Part shown: piece after piece, positions 39,319-54,940 of the stretch
Layout of the letters: each line of letters starts with the position of its first letter
Position numbering within the stretch: the first letter of the stretch is position 1
Assembly (NCBI GenBank): GCA_965153355.1
Contig: OZ231126.1
Span: 51,894,001-51,958,000, forward strand
Reading direction: 5' to 3'
DNA from: Flaccisagitta enflata
Lineage: Eukaryota > Chaetognatha > Sagittoidea > Aphragmophora
DNA: 64,000 nucleotides
Notes under the pieces: model-generated
What the model saw: the letters and a program-made list of their open reading frames with translations, nothing else
What the model was told of the DNA's origin: nothing
Databases searched by the model: none
Program-made: the position numbers and the translations under genes

Positions 39319-39673
39319 GTCTCAGGATTTCAAAGATGGGTTTGGACATAACCGGATGCAATGTCGTTTTCAAAATGATCTGATAACCATTTCCTTCCAT
39401 GATCCTGGCACTCAAGTTTCTTATCTTGGCTTACACTTAAAGTTAATGTTGCTCAAGTGGCCTTAGCAGCAACTCCTTGTACCTGCAGCATGCTTATCCT
39501 CTGCCGTGGCTGCTACAGCAACGCCGCAGGAAGCTTTGAGCGTTGACAATTCTTTGGGGATCCAAACAACTTGTAAAAAAAGAATACAAGAAGAAAATTG
39601 AACGACATACCTTTTTTTTTCAAAAAAAGTCAAGGTGAATTGAAGATGAATTCTCTAACGAAATTGTATAAAA

Positions 39674-40130
39674 GTTTGTTTGCTCATTTTTTTGTTTGTC
39701 TGTTCGTTTGTTTGTATGTTTGTTCGTTTGATCGTTTGTTTGTTTGTTTGTTTGTTTGTTTGTTTGTTTGTTTGTTTGTTTGTTTGTTTGTTTATTTGTT
39801 TGTTTGTTTGTTTGTTTGTTTGTTTGTTTGTCTGTTTGTCTGTTTGTCTGTTTGTCTGTTTTTGTTTGTTTGTTTATTTGTTTGTTTGTTTGGTTTTTGT
39901 TATTTTCTTTGTTTATCTATCTGTTTTTTTGTTTTTTTGTTTTTTGTTTGTTTGTTTGTCTATCTGTTTTTTTATTGTTTGTTTGTTTGTTTGTTTGTTT
40001 GTTTGTTTGTTTATTTGTTTGTTTGTTTGTTTGTTTGTTTGTTTGTTTGTTGGTTTGTTTGTTTGTTTGTTTGTTTGTTTGTTTGTTCGTTTGTTTCTTT
40101 GTTTGCTTGATTGTTTTTTTGTTTGTTTTT
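39674..40130. repeat. (TTTG)n microsatellite in unit II
   Basis: Long TTTG tract with TCTG, TTAT and TTCG variants. Confidence 0.95.
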
Positions 40131-40377
40131 TTTGCTAATAAATCGCATCTGAAAGGAAGTAAAACAAGAATTCTTAGATGAATACTACAGAAAACTATAC
40201 TATTTAAACCATTCGCCGGTCATTTTCTTGCAGTTTAAGTGCTTAGACTTAAGGAAATCAAGGGGGAATTCTCGACAATCTGATATTCAGGAAATGGTCC
40301 ATATCATGGATGAACGCCTTTGAATCTCCATGAGGATTTCTAACCTTTACTCAGTCGAGCATGAGAGTGAAAGCAAA

Positions 40378-40457
<80 letters not shown>
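40378..40457. repeat. (GA)n microsatellite at the end of unit II
   Basis: About 78 bp of GA following GTGAAAGCAAAGAGGGA, as at the end of unit III. Confidence 0.95.
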
Positions 40458-40461
<4 letters not shown>

Positions 40462-41239
40462 TAGTACAACTACATACTAGTGATGATACTACAACTACAT
40501 ACTACATACATATCACATTCATACTACATTCATATGCGTCATACACTAACTCCACTATGAAAAACGGACTCGAAAGTTTCACTTTCCCTCGCTATCAGCG
40601 GTACCTACGGTCAGCCTACAAAGTAGAAACTAGAAAGAGAGTAGGACAGCTGCCTAAGAGGGCATTGTTGAGGCCTCAGACTAACTTGGTTAAGTCTCAT
40701 ATTCGCGCCATAAAAAAAAAACCGTAGATGTCATAATCAAGTCAAGAAACTTTAAGCTTCGCAAATTCTAAGCTTTTTTGCTTCTTTGCTTCTTAGCTTG
40801 TTTCCTCTTTAGATGCGTCCGTCAAGAAGGCATCAGAGGTAGTCCGTCTTGTGCTTTGGGTACGTGTTGTAACGACCATTTTTGAAGCAAGTGACACAAC
40901 ATGTGTGTCATAAACCCTTGAAAGTTATCGTTATGAAATGGCTTTTTATCGTCGTTACAATACAATCTTTTTTTGGTGTTACAAAACCCATGGCATAATA
41001 CAATTATGGAACGACTTTTTCTAGCTTTAAAGACACGCAATTCTTTAGGCCCGCATACTGATGCTAAAGAAACTAAATTTAGCTACCATTTTTTGTGTCA
41101 GTAGGCCCATTTTATTCATTTCAGAAACGCAATACTTAGGCAATACTTAGGCATGTTGCCACTACTGTAAAGGGGCGTGTTGACTCTGCTAAAATGGGGC
41201 GTGTTGACACTTTTAAAAAAGGGTGTGTTGCACTTTGAA

Positions 41240-41585
41240 CAAGGCCAGATACACAACTACCCAAGTCGCGTGCGGGTGGCAGGGGCCATATTTGAGGCCA
41301 CTCTATCATTTGAGCAGGAGCAGTGACGCCAAAGACCGCAAAAACCAAAAAAAAGTAAGGTGTGACAGACCGACGGACCAATGGACCGACGGACCGATGG
41401 ACCGACGGACCGATGGACCGACGGACCGACGGACTGACGGACCAATGGACCGACGGACCAATGGACCGACCGACCCACGGACTGACGAATCGACGGACCG
41501 ACGGACCGACGGACCGATGGACCAACGGACGGACAGACCAACGGACTGACAAAGCGGGTTGTAGAGTCACGTAGCACGCGACTAA
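41240..41585 (+). mobile_element. Family A element nested in unit III
   Basis: Counterpart of 28625-28983 with one array segment of 13 bp missing; same AGTCACGTAGCACGCGACT hairpin. Confidence 0.85.
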
Positions 41586-41982
41586 AAAGGGGGTGATCAC
41601 ACAACCAAAGATGGGCGTGTTGACAACGCCATAAGTACAAGTGTTGACACAACTAAAATAAATGTGATGACACTGCCAACACTATGCGAGTGAAAGATGC
41701 TACAACTGGATACTGGTAAGTAAAACATGTAGCAATGGCAAAGTGTAAATGTAGTTTCTCTCATGATTTCTATGGAACGTTTCAAAAAGCCTATAAACTG
41801 ACGTTACGTAACAGTAAGTATGCCTGCGTTATATAAAGCCCAAAAACACACTTTATGAAACTCCCTAGTGTGTCACTAAGGTGTTTTATGGTCATTACGT
41901 AACGCAGGCACACTAACAGTTACACCGCAGTGGATAACACACGTGAGAACACGATACAAAGCACGAAGCGCATTACCTGACT

Positions 41983-42243
41983 ATAAGAGGGTCTGTCCGT
42001 CCGTCCGTTGGTCTGTCCGTTACACCTATCCTAAAACCGCGTTTCTCCGTTGATATTGGCCATGATGAGATCCTTAACTAATGATCGACAAATGTGTTTT
42101 GAGAGCCTCTTTTGCTACTCTGCCTTGAGAGCCTTTTTTGGTACTCTGCCGTTTCATCTGTCTGTTTGTCCATCTGCCTCTCCATTGATGTAACATGCTC
42201 AGCAGCTTTACAGACCGGACGCATCGTTGCCCGGTCAGGCTTG
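41983..42243 (-). mobile_element. Family B element nested in unit III
   Basis: Counterpart of 29381-29641, with the same missing hairpin and the same internal duplication, so these defects predate the duplication of the unit. Confidence 0.7.
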
Positions 42244-42426
42244 TTCGCTTGTTTGTTTCCTTGCATCCTTGCTGCCTTGTTTCCTTGCTTCTTTGCTTCT
42301 TCATTTCTTTGCTTCTTTTTATATATGCTCGGGTTAATTAAAACACATCAGGAAGTTGTCAACAACAAATTTAATCCGTTTTCCCCTTGGCATGATGTCT
42401 AATTTCAGACTACGCCACAGCAGATT

Positions 42427-42428
42427 AT

Positions 42429-42483
<55 letters not shown>

Positions 42484-42603
42484 GCAGCAACATACAAAAC
42501 AACAACGTACATATGCAACAACAACAACAACAGCAACAATGTAACAACAACAACAACAACAGCAAACAAACAAACAAACAAACATTTGAAAACAAAATGT
42601 TAA

Positions 42604-42647
<44 letters not shown>

Positions 42648-42673
42648 CCAACAACAACAACAACAACAACAAC
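42427..42673. repeat. (AAC)n microsatellite in unit III
   Basis: AAC tract with a unit-specific interior (ACATACAAAACAAC, AAACAAACAAACAAACATTT). This is the main difference from unit I. Confidence 0.95.
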
Positions 42674-43029
42674 AGTCTCAGGATTTCAAAGATGGGTTTG
42701 GACATAACCGGATGCAATGTCGTTTTCAAAATGATCTGATAACTATTTCCTTCCATGATCATGGCACTCAAGTTTCTTATCTTGGCTTACACTTAAAGTT
42801 AATGTTGCTCAAGTGGCCTTAGCAGCAACTCCTTGTACCTGCAGCATGCTTATCCTCTGCCGTGGCTGCTGCAGCAACGCCGTAGGAAGCTTTGAGCGTT
42901 GACAATTCTTTGGGGATCCAAACAACTTGTAAAAAAAGAATACAAGAAGAAAATTGAACGACATACCTTTTTTTTTCAAAAAAGTCAAGGTGAATTGAAG
43001 ATGATTTCTCTAACGAAATTGTATAAAAG

Positions 43030-43455
43030 TTTGTTTGCTCATTTTTTTGGTTGTCTGTTCGTTTGTTTGTAGTTTGTTCGTTTGTTCGTCTGTTTATTTG
43101 TTTTTTTGTTTGTTTGTTTGTTTGTTTGTTTGTTTGTCTGTTTGTCTGTTTGTCTGTTTGTCTGTTTGTCTGTTTGTCTGTTTGTCTGTTTGTCTGTTTG
43201 TCTGTTTGTCTGTTAGTCTGTTTTTGTTTGTTTCTTTGTTTGTTTGTTTGTTTGTTTGTTTGGTTTTTGTTTGTTTATTTGTTTGTCTATCTGTTTTTTT
43301 GTTTGTTTGTTTGTTTGTTTGTCTATCTGTTTTATTTTGTTTGTTTGTCTATCTGTTTTATTGTTTGATTGTTTCTTTGTTTGTTTGTTTGTTTGTTCGT
43401 TTTTTTTTGTTTGTTTGTTTGTTTGATTGTTTTTTTGTTTGTTTCTTTTTTTGCT
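43030..43455. repeat. (TTTG)n / (TCTG TTTG)n microsatellite in unit III
   Basis: TTTG tract with an internal TCTG TTTG block identical in layout to unit I, then further TTTG/CTATCTG sequence. Confidence 0.95.
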
Positions 43456-43699
43456 GATAAATCGCACCTGAAAGTAAGTAAAACAAGAATTCTTAGATGA
43501 CTACTATAGAAAACAATACTATTTAAACCATTCGCCGGTCATTTTCTTGCAGTTTAAGTGCTTAGAGCCTTAGACTTAAGGAAATCAAGGGGGAATTCTC
43601 GACAATCTGATATTCAGGAAATGGTCCATATCATGGATGAACGCCTTTGAATCTCCATGAGGATTTCTAACCTTTACTCAGTCGAGCATGAGAGTGAAA

Positions 43700-43704
<5 letters not shown>

Positions 43705-43755
<51 letters not shown>
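43705..43755. repeat. (GA)n microsatellite at the end of unit III
   Basis: About 50 bp of GA. Confidence 0.95.
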
Positions 43756-43759
<4 letters not shown>

Positions 43760-43859
43760 AGATGGTAATGGTACAACGTACTTTTTAAACACTATCTTCC
43801 CAGTCCTGTGTTTTTTTATTTGTTAGGTCAAATCAAGAGCAATTGTATGTGTTGTATGT

Positions 43860-45173
43860 ACGTATGTATTGTTTGTATGAAAAATGGAACTTAACCAATT
43901 GAGCTAGATTAGCTAAAATACTCAAAATCACTCAAACAGACAACCAGCTATGCTCACTGAAATGCTTTTTTGTATTTGCATGCTCAATTAAAACATTTAT
44001 TCATCCTATTTGAAATCAGAAAAAAAGACTAAGCTAAATGAGCTAAATGAGCTAGAATACTTTAAGATACCTTCACAGATGAGCAGCTCTGCTCACTGAC
44101 ATGCTTTCTTATATCTGCTTGCTAAAACATGTATCAAAATATTTATTATTTATTGCATTTGAAATAAGAAAAAAATACAGTAAGCTAAATGAGCTAAATG
44201 AGCTAAAATGCTTAAAAACACCCTCTCAGATGAGCAGCTATGCTCATAAATATGTTTTCTTGTATTTGCATGCTCAAACAAACATAAATACACTCCTTTA
44301 TTGATCCTACTTAAAATCATAAAAAAATTGAAAAAATTCAATATAAATTTTTCGTAAATTAATCTTTAAAAATTCACAACGCGAAAAATATTTGTCGTAG
44401 AGCATTCTGCTTGGCGCCAAGTGAAAGAGAACTATCAAATTTACTTTATTTGAGGGACCAGTCAGCCCTAGGAGATTCACAACTTCCGCATAAGACGGCT
44501 TCCCTCCAAAGGCAACATTTGTGTTTCAAAGAAGATCAAAATAGAAAAAATGTATAAATGAAAATGCAAAAATAAATGAATAAAGATGATTGAGATGGCT
44601 CAGATATAATATTTAAAAGAAAAATTTGCATTGATTCAGCAAAAGGACCAAGTTTAGCCAATGTTACAAAAAAAATTACTTTGAAAATTTGTATCTTTTT
44701 AATTTTTGGTCACTGACAGGGGGCTGGTTGAAATTCTAAATTTGCATAGAAAATGAAAAAATGAAAAAACAAAGAACATAGTTCTCTTCCCAAATCGATT
44801 ACAGAGAGAACTATGTTTTTGAAAATGCAAAATTTCCCTGTATTTGGCTTTCTTAGAATTTCAACCTCAGAAAATGAAAAAAAACTGTAAGCAGAAAATC
44901 ACTAAAAATCATCATTTTCTTGCTTGTTTTCATGTGGATCGCATGGTTCAAATTGCATTTTAAGTCAGAATATGATAAAAATGTATGCACCAAGTATCCT
45001 TAGAGACAAATTGTCCACTAAAAGCATTCCAGCTTCATTATTGTCCTGATAATGATGCAAAAAGTATTGTGAAACACTTCAATTTCCTTCATAAATTTTC
45101 CGTCATAAGAAAATGAAAACCCTGTTTCTCTCGAATATGTCAAAAAGTCGAAGACTGACTTCAACTTTTTTCC
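43860..45173 (-). mobile_element. Family E repeat, copy 1, with element F inside
   Basis: Two to three roughly 150-170-bp units carrying GAGCTAAATGAGCTAAATGAG and GATGAGCAGCTnTGCTCA...TGCATGCTCA (43890-44300), followed by CTTGGCGCCAAGTGAAAGAG, then F2. The end block CCTGTTTCTCTCGAATATGT is followed by a hairpin around AAAAAGTCGAAG...CTTCAACTTTTTTCCCG. The left boundary is uncertain. Confidence 0.6.
44494..45104. mobile_element. Family F TIR element, copy 2 (611 bp), ATAA duplication
   Basis: Ends GACGG...CCGTC as in F1, with ATAA at 44490-44493 and 45105-45108. The uninterrupted E sequence, read on the other strand at 54003-54012 and 55233-55245, has a single CATAAGAAAATG, confirming the insertion. 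Interior highly similar to F1, including the AACATAGTTCTCTT hairpin. Confidence 0.8.
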
Positions 45174-45185
45174 CGAGAACTTCAT

Positions 45186-45385
45186 TCTACAACTTCATTC
45201 TACAACTTCATACTACAACTACATACTACAACTTCCTACCACAACTACATACTGCAACTAGATACTACAACTACATACTACAACTACACACTACAACTAT
45301 ATACTACAACTACATACGACAACTACATACGACAACTAGATACTACAACTAAATACTACAACTAAATGCTACAACTACAACTAAA
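45186..45385. repeat. (CATACTACAACTA)n minisatellite
   Basis: 11-13-bp units around TACTACAACTACA, about 15 copies. A short relative lies at 40463-40530 between units II and III. Confidence 0.9.
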
Positions 45386-46071
<686 letters not shown>

Positions 46072-46224
46072 ACATTTTTTGTATCTTTTTCGTTTGAATG
46101 ACGACATTTCGTGATGAACCTGACAGTTAAAGGCTTTATGTGGGTGGAGCTGAAAGAGTTGTAAGCGGATTAGAAAAGACACACCTTTCTGCGCAAGCGC
46201 GCATGTTACGTTCCCAAGAAAAAA

Positions 46225-46228
<4 letters not shown>

Positions 46229-46292
<64 letters not shown>
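46229..46292. repeat. (GA)n microsatellite
   Basis: About 63 bp of pure GA. Confidence 0.96.
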
Positions 46293-46297
<5 letters not shown>

Positions 46298-46423
46298 ATT
46301 GACAGAGTACCAGGACAGATAATAGGAAAGATTGGAAAAGAGGGTATTACAGAAAAAGGCAGCCAGACGGTCGATTGGATTGAGAGACAGAGAGATGATC
46401 TCATTATATTCGCGACAAGTAAT

Positions 46424-46464
46424 GCGGACTGACGGACCGACGGACCAACGAACGGACTGACGAA
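46424..46464. other. Isolated GGAC-array remnant
   Basis: GCGGACTGACGGACCGACGG followed by ACCAACGAACGGACTGACG, the array characteristic of A/B/C tails, without a recognisable hairpin. Confidence 0.5.
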
Positions 46465-47478
<1,014 letters not shown>

Positions 47479-47635
47479 CACACGCACTAGTGCACACAAA
47501 TACATAACCGCACACACTCTCGAACAAAGCTCAATCTCGATCATCAACGACGTGCAAGTGCACATATCTCAGCGTTTGTCGCATATTTGTCTTCTGGGCA
47601 TTTGCCTGAGAAGATCTCTCTTCCAATCTCTTTTT

Positions 47636-47769
47636 TTAGATGCGTCATCGCATCTCTATAAGAAGGTCTGTCCGTCCGTCCGTCCGTCCGTCCGTCCGTC
47701 CGTCCGTCCGTCCGTCACGCCTCTTCTCATATTACGCAGATGACGCATCGAGTTGCCCACCTGGGCTTG
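47636..47769 (-). mobile_element. Compact family B element (134 bp) with co-varying ends
   Basis: On the plus strand: TTAGATGCGTCATCGCATCT (hairpin), CTATAAGAAGG, a pure (GTCC)n array, then CGCAGATGACGCATCGAGTT and GCCCACCTGGGCTTG. Its 5' motif is GATGCGTCATC and its 3' last arm GATGACGCATC, an 11-bp match, although other B copies have GATGCGTCC/GGACGCATC. The 5' small hairpin is CCCAGGTGGG instead of CCCGACCGGG. Confidence 0.85.
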
Positions 47770-49035
47770 TTTCTTTCTCTTTCATATCTATCCGCATGCT
47801 ATCTCGATAAGAAGGCATGTCTTTACTCTTTAGGTCCGTCGATATATCCGCAAGCCCGCTAGTCATCGAGTGGGATGTTTAGTTTTTGAATGACGCGAAA
47901 TTCGTCAAGACGGTGATTTCAGAGCATTACAAACCCCTTTTGGACAGCGGTTCCGAAGGACATATCTGAATCGTCTTTTTGTTTTGGAGGCATAATTGTA
48001 AAAGATCATCTTTTATATGAAATGTGCAACAAAAAGTATCTTACAAAAAACTTTAGAAAATGTATTGAAAAATAGACTTAACATATATAAGTAAAATAAA
48101 ACATTCAAAAGCTACTCATTTCTGTATAGTATATGCTTCCACTCATATACTTACATATCCAATTTTAGGTACGACCTAAGTTTAGTGGTTACTGAATATC
48201 AAAACCTTTGGATAAGTAATTTTTATGCAGAAAACAAGACTTTTGTCTTATCTCTCAAACAATTATAATTTTTCATTATAGCTATTTGGTTAAGGGATAG
48301 ATGTTAGTGCTGACTTCTGGCATTGACAGGGATAGTCAATTCAGCAAAGGTTAAATCCAATTGAAAAAAAGGAACTATGGGGATCCGACTCCCTAGCTGT
48401 TACCCCTCCTCTCAATTAAACTATTGGGGTGGGAATATGGACAATTTATACTATTTTGTGTTAAAGGGAAATCTTACTGATTGGAGGAATGGGAATTCAT
48501 CTTCAAGAAGATATATCATGGGATGATAGGTCACCATGAAGGGGTATAAAGTACTTTGCCATATTTAGAAAAGAATTTAGTTCTCCTTAGAATATTTTAA
48601 CATATCCAATTTCTGGTCATCAGTTGGAGACCTGCACCCTAGAGTGAGTTTCGGGCCTTTAACTCCAATACTCAGGTTTAGGCGGCCCCACCAAAAGATG
48701 CCTCCATTGGATATATGATATACTAAAATCAATATTAGTTAATGTTGAGATTAGGTTTGAAAGACTGTCACAAGTCGAAAATTATTGAGGAGAAGCCAAT
48801 TGACTCACTCACTCAACAATAACCAATGACAATCTTCCAAGACTTATTATGGTAATATATCTTTGATTAGAATATTGGCACTGTTTATATTATATTTTAG
48901 TAAGATATTATTCCTCTCCTTAAAAAATCGTAAACTAAGCCTTCTTAGATCTGCCAGTTTGTAACCTTGCCTCAGTGACAAAAGTTCGAGGGACATCGTA
49001 AAAGGGGCATTTTCGTACCAAATCGTGTTTGCCCA
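47770..49035. other. No gene seen
   Basis: AT-rich unassigned sequence without long frames. Confidence 0.5.
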
Positions 49036-49039
49036 TACG

Positions 49040-49312
49040 GGGTAATTTCTCCTCCTGCTTCTTCAAGTTCTAGCTCCCCCTCCAGACTCAAATCCCTGCC
49101 AGCCCAAATTTAAGCTATGAGAACTAAATTTCAGACTTGAAGCTCAAATCCAAGTCTCAAGCCCCACTAAAAAAATCACATTATTCCCCATGAGCCTAAG
49201 AATAGGTCATTGGTCCCTCGGTGGCCATTGCTTATCTCATTATCTGATTCCCACTTGAACTAACTTATGGGCATCGGGTACCGCTAGCCATTTTAAGCTT
49301 TTGCGATTATTA
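49040..49312. mobile_element. Degraded family D element
   Basis: TTTCTCCTCCTGCTTCTTC, then degenerate GACTTGAAGCTCAAATCC-type units, AATAGGTCATTGGTCCCTCG with GTGGCCATTGC, and a trailing GGGCATCGGGTACCGCTAGC with GCTTTTGCGA. The order is the same as in 23228-23751 with many substitutions. Confidence 0.55.
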
Positions 49313-49890
49313 ACCGCCAGTTCCTATTGGTCGTCCAAGTATCAGACCTTGCTCCATAGATATGTTGCTTTCTTAGTTCCTTCTTTCGCCTCTATGAATT
49401 TGTGGCGCTGTTTATCTTTTCCCTGTTATTGTTTCCTCCCGCAAGATATCAAATTTTCACATCAATATGAGATTTACGCGTTGTTGCTTTCACCATTTAT
49501 TCATATCTCAGTGAATATAAACCACTTTCACATGATCTCCCATGTATGAATTTGCGAGCATTTATCTCGAATTCATTGTTGATTGTTATTATTGAAGAAT
49601 GAACAATTGTATTAATTTTTTTCATTTATGTATTTACAAAAGATGTGATAGATTTTACTGTCGGTTGCATTTTTTGTGTCAACACATTTTTTTCTTAGTT
49701 AGCAGCAAACACGATTGCCTTTTTTGTTGACTTTTGCTGCGTAATGCGTATATTTGCATTTCCTCTTTGCGTTTGATGCCTTTCCTCCCATCGACGATGT
49801 TGAAATACTTCTCTGGTTCTCTTGTTTTCTTTTCAAATAAACATCAACCAAGAAATGGGCCTACATCCGGCAACCATTCAAATCCCGTCG
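49313..49890. other. No gene seen
   Basis: AT-rich unassigned sequence. Confidence 0.45.
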
Positions 49891-49891
49891 A

Positions 49892-50013
<122 letters not shown>

Positions 50014-50054
50014 TATCATTCTTTGTTTCATTCTATGATTCTTGATATCATTCT

Positions 50055-50155
50055 TCGTTTCTTTGTTTCTTTGTTTCTTCGTTTCTTTCTTTCTTTCTTT
50101 TTCTCTTTCTTCCTTTCTCTCTTTCTTTCTTTCTTTCTTTCTTTCTCTCTTTTTC

Positions 50156-50223
<68 letters not shown>

Positions 50224-50413
50224 TTTTTCTTACTTTGATTCCTTCTATCTTTCCTTCTGTTTCTTCGTTCTGTTGTTTTTGTTTGTTTGTTTGTTTGTTT
50301 GTTTGTTTGTTTGTTTGTTTGTTTGTTTGTTTGTTTGTTTGTTTGTTTGTTTGTTTGTATGTTTGTCTGTTTGTTTGTTTGTTTGTTTATTTTTTGTTTG
50401 TTTTTTACTTTTT

Positions 50414-50461
<48 letters not shown>

Positions 50462-50462
50462 G

Positions 50463-50493
<31 letters not shown>

Positions 50494-50507
50494 TCCTCCT
50501 TTTTTTT

Positions 50508-50543
<36 letters not shown>

Positions 50544-50625
50544 TTTTCTTTCTTTCATGTTTTTTTTCTTTCTTTCTTTCTTGTTTTCTTTCTATTATTC
50601 TTTCTTACATTCTTTCTTAAAGTAT
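50055..50625. repeat. (TTTC)n - (TTTG)n - (TTTC)n compound microsatellite
   Basis: TTTC (50080-50230), TTTG (50275-50405) and TTTC again (50410-50610), with scattered variants. The two tetranucleotides differ by a single base. Confidence 0.95.
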
Positions 50626-50731
50626 GTTTCTACTCTCCTTCAATTCTTCTGATTTACTTTATTTCTTTCTTTCTGTCCTATTTTTCTTTTAAGGATATAT
50701 TTCCCACTTATTTTCTCCTTTCCGTCTCTTT

Positions 50732-52886
<2,155 letters not shown>

Positions 52887-53138
52887 TCAGTCGCGTTTGT
52901 GCGACTACATGACCTGCTAGGTCTCATGGTCAGTCGGTCGGTCGGTCAGTCCATTAGTCCGTTAGTAGTACATTACTGTCTGTTTGTGGCAATTGTGGGC
53001 GTCTTTTTTTCGTTTTTGTTTTTGTTTTCGTTTTTTTTTATTTTTTTATCAATGCTTCAAAATACTTAGCCTTATTGTTTACTGCCTCTTCCCAAATCTC
53101 AACAGCACGCGTATGAGGTGGTCCTGTTTCCGGCTTTG
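52887..53138 (-). mobile_element. Family A element, diverged (252 bp), CTGA terminus
   Basis: On the plus strand: TCAGTCGCGTTTGTGCGACT (hairpin arms AGTCGC/GCGACT), a (GGTC)n block, GCACGCGTATGAGG, then TTTCCGGCTTTG. Its terminus is CTGA, still of CTRR type. Core T-rich. Confidence 0.65.
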
Positions 53139-53318
53139 TTGCTTCTCCAATCACTTTTCTCATAGGGACATAGCCACTAACAGGGTGTGCAAAAAATCCG
53201 CACTCGTTATCATTCGTTTTAAAATGACACCTAGAATTTAAAGAATTGTTTTCAAAATAATATTCAAAATTATTGATTAAGTTATTTTTGTACTTAAGGT
53301 AAAGAAATAATGTAGGTA

Positions 53319-53556
53319 TACCATCTTGGCAGAAAGAAATGCGACAGTTGCTAAAAGTAGTATCAACTTTGGAGGAGTGCTGCTCTTAAACGGAATAAGC
53401 TACAGACCCCAGATTGAGCCCATTTTAAAGGTCTGATTAAAATCTTCAAAATGAGACCAAGTTGAAGTCTATAGCTTTATTCATTTAGGAGCAGCTCTCT
53501 TCCAAAGTTGTTGCTAGTTTTAGCAACTGTTGCGTTTCTTTCCGCCAAGATAGTAA
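53319..53556. mobile_element. Small foldback MITE (about 238 bp)
   Basis: Left arm TACCATCTTGGCAGAAAGAA and inverted right arm TACTATCTTGGCGGAAAGAA, followed inward by GCGACAGTTGCTAAAAGTAG and GCAACAGTTGCTAAAACTAG. The arms pair over about 110 bp. Confidence 0.7.
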
Positions 53557-53936
53557 TAGACAGCAGAGTACATTTTTAGACCAATAGAGACATTGCTAGA
53601 ATGTTATAAATTCTTTTCCCTGTGAATAAATATTTATATTTTATCAAAATTCAATTGATGTATCATTTTTTGTTTATCAAAACCCCTCCTGCTTGACCTA
53701 ACCATCTTCCCTTGATGCATTTCTTCCAAAACAATCCATCTAGGGGCCACTGAGGAAGTTATAACTTTTTTTTTTTAGTAAACACAGCTCTGTTAATAAA
53801 GTCCTGTCAAAATCTTATTTTGGGTTTCGTCTTAGATGCATATCTTAGTCATGTATTGAAACTTCATTAACTGTTCTTGATTTCTACTTTTAGTATAACT
53901 GGGATACTCTGGTTGAAATTTTGACTCAAAAGTCTA

Positions 53937-54600
53937 ATCGGGAAAAAAGTCGAAGTAAGTCTTCGACTTTTTGACATATTCGAGAGAAACAGGGTTTTCA
54001 TTTTCTTATGGGAAAGTTGAGGGTCTCTTCCGGCTGATTGGTCCCTCAAACGAAATTAACAGGGTAAGTAAATTTGATAATTCTCTTTCATTTGGCGCCA
54101 GGCAGAAGTCTCTAGGACAAATATTTTTCAAGTTATGATTTTTTAAAGATTTTTTTGCGAAAAATCTGAGTTGAATTTTTTTCAATTTTTTTTAAGATTT
54201 CATGTAGGATCAATAAAGGAGTGTACTTTTGTTTGTCTAAGCATGCAAATATCTATATTGCATAGCTGCTCATCTGTGAGGGTGTTTTTGAGTATTCTAG
54301 CTCATTTAGCTCATTTAGCTCAGGTTTTTAATGATTTAAAGTGCAATAAATACATAAATGTTTTTATATATGTCTGAGCATACAAATACAAGAAAGCATG
54401 TCAGTGAGCATTGCTGGTCATCTGTGTGCGTGAATGAAGGTGATTGTGAGTATTTCAGCTCATCTAGCTTCTATAGCACAATCCTTATCTTTCAGATTTG
54501 TAATGCGATAAGTATGTCTGAGCATGCAAGTACAAGAAAGCTTATTTGTGTTTTTGCTCATTTTGTTTTGTTTATTTTCAATCATATCATTGCTTCTGAT
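53937..54600 (+). mobile_element. Family E repeat, copy 2
   Basis: Begins CGGGAAAAAAGTCGAAGTAA with the hairpin partner GTCTTCGACTTTTTGAC, GAGAAACAGGGTTTTCATTT, a TTTGGCGCCAGGCAG block, then units with TCATCTGTGAGGG, TAGCTCATTTAGCTCATTTA and TGAGCATACAAATACAAGAA. The right end is not defined. Confidence 0.6.
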
Positions 54601-54762
54601 TTAATTTAACAAACAAAATATAATGCAGAGACTGAGATCTGAACCTATTTCTGAATAAAGGCCTTTTCCCTGTGGCCAAAGCCACCTTTATTGCAAACAA
54701 GGACGGATACATGGCTACCTAATTTTTGTGTAAAAGAAAATAGATTAAAGGTACCAAGATCT

Positions 54763-54940
54763 TTAGTCGCGTGCACGCGACTCGACAACCCGCTCTGTCC
54801 GTTGGTTGGTCGGTCGGTCGTTTGGTCGGTCACATTTTACTTTCTGATGACCTCACTGCTCCTGCCCAAATGGTTTAGTGACCTCAAATAAGGCCCCTGC
54901 CCACCCGCACGCGACTTCAGTACCCGTGTAACCGGCCTTG
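54763..54940 (-). mobile_element. Family A element, downstream member of a head-to-tail pair
   Basis: 178 bp, perfect hairpin AGTCGCGTGCACGCGACT (54765-54782), (GGTC)n block, GACCTCACTGCTCCTGCCC core, 5' motif CCCACCCGCACGCGACT, ending ACCGGCCTTG at 54940. The next base starts the second copy. Confidence 0.85.

Larger units (their letters stand above)
40535..43755. repeat. 3-kb repeat unit III
   Basis: Nearly identical to unit I up to 43280, then continues with TTTG sequence and GATAAATCGCACCTGAAAGT...GTCGAGCATGAGAGTGAAAG, which corresponds to the end of unit II. It thus shows the complete unit of about 3.2 kb. Confidence 0.85.
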
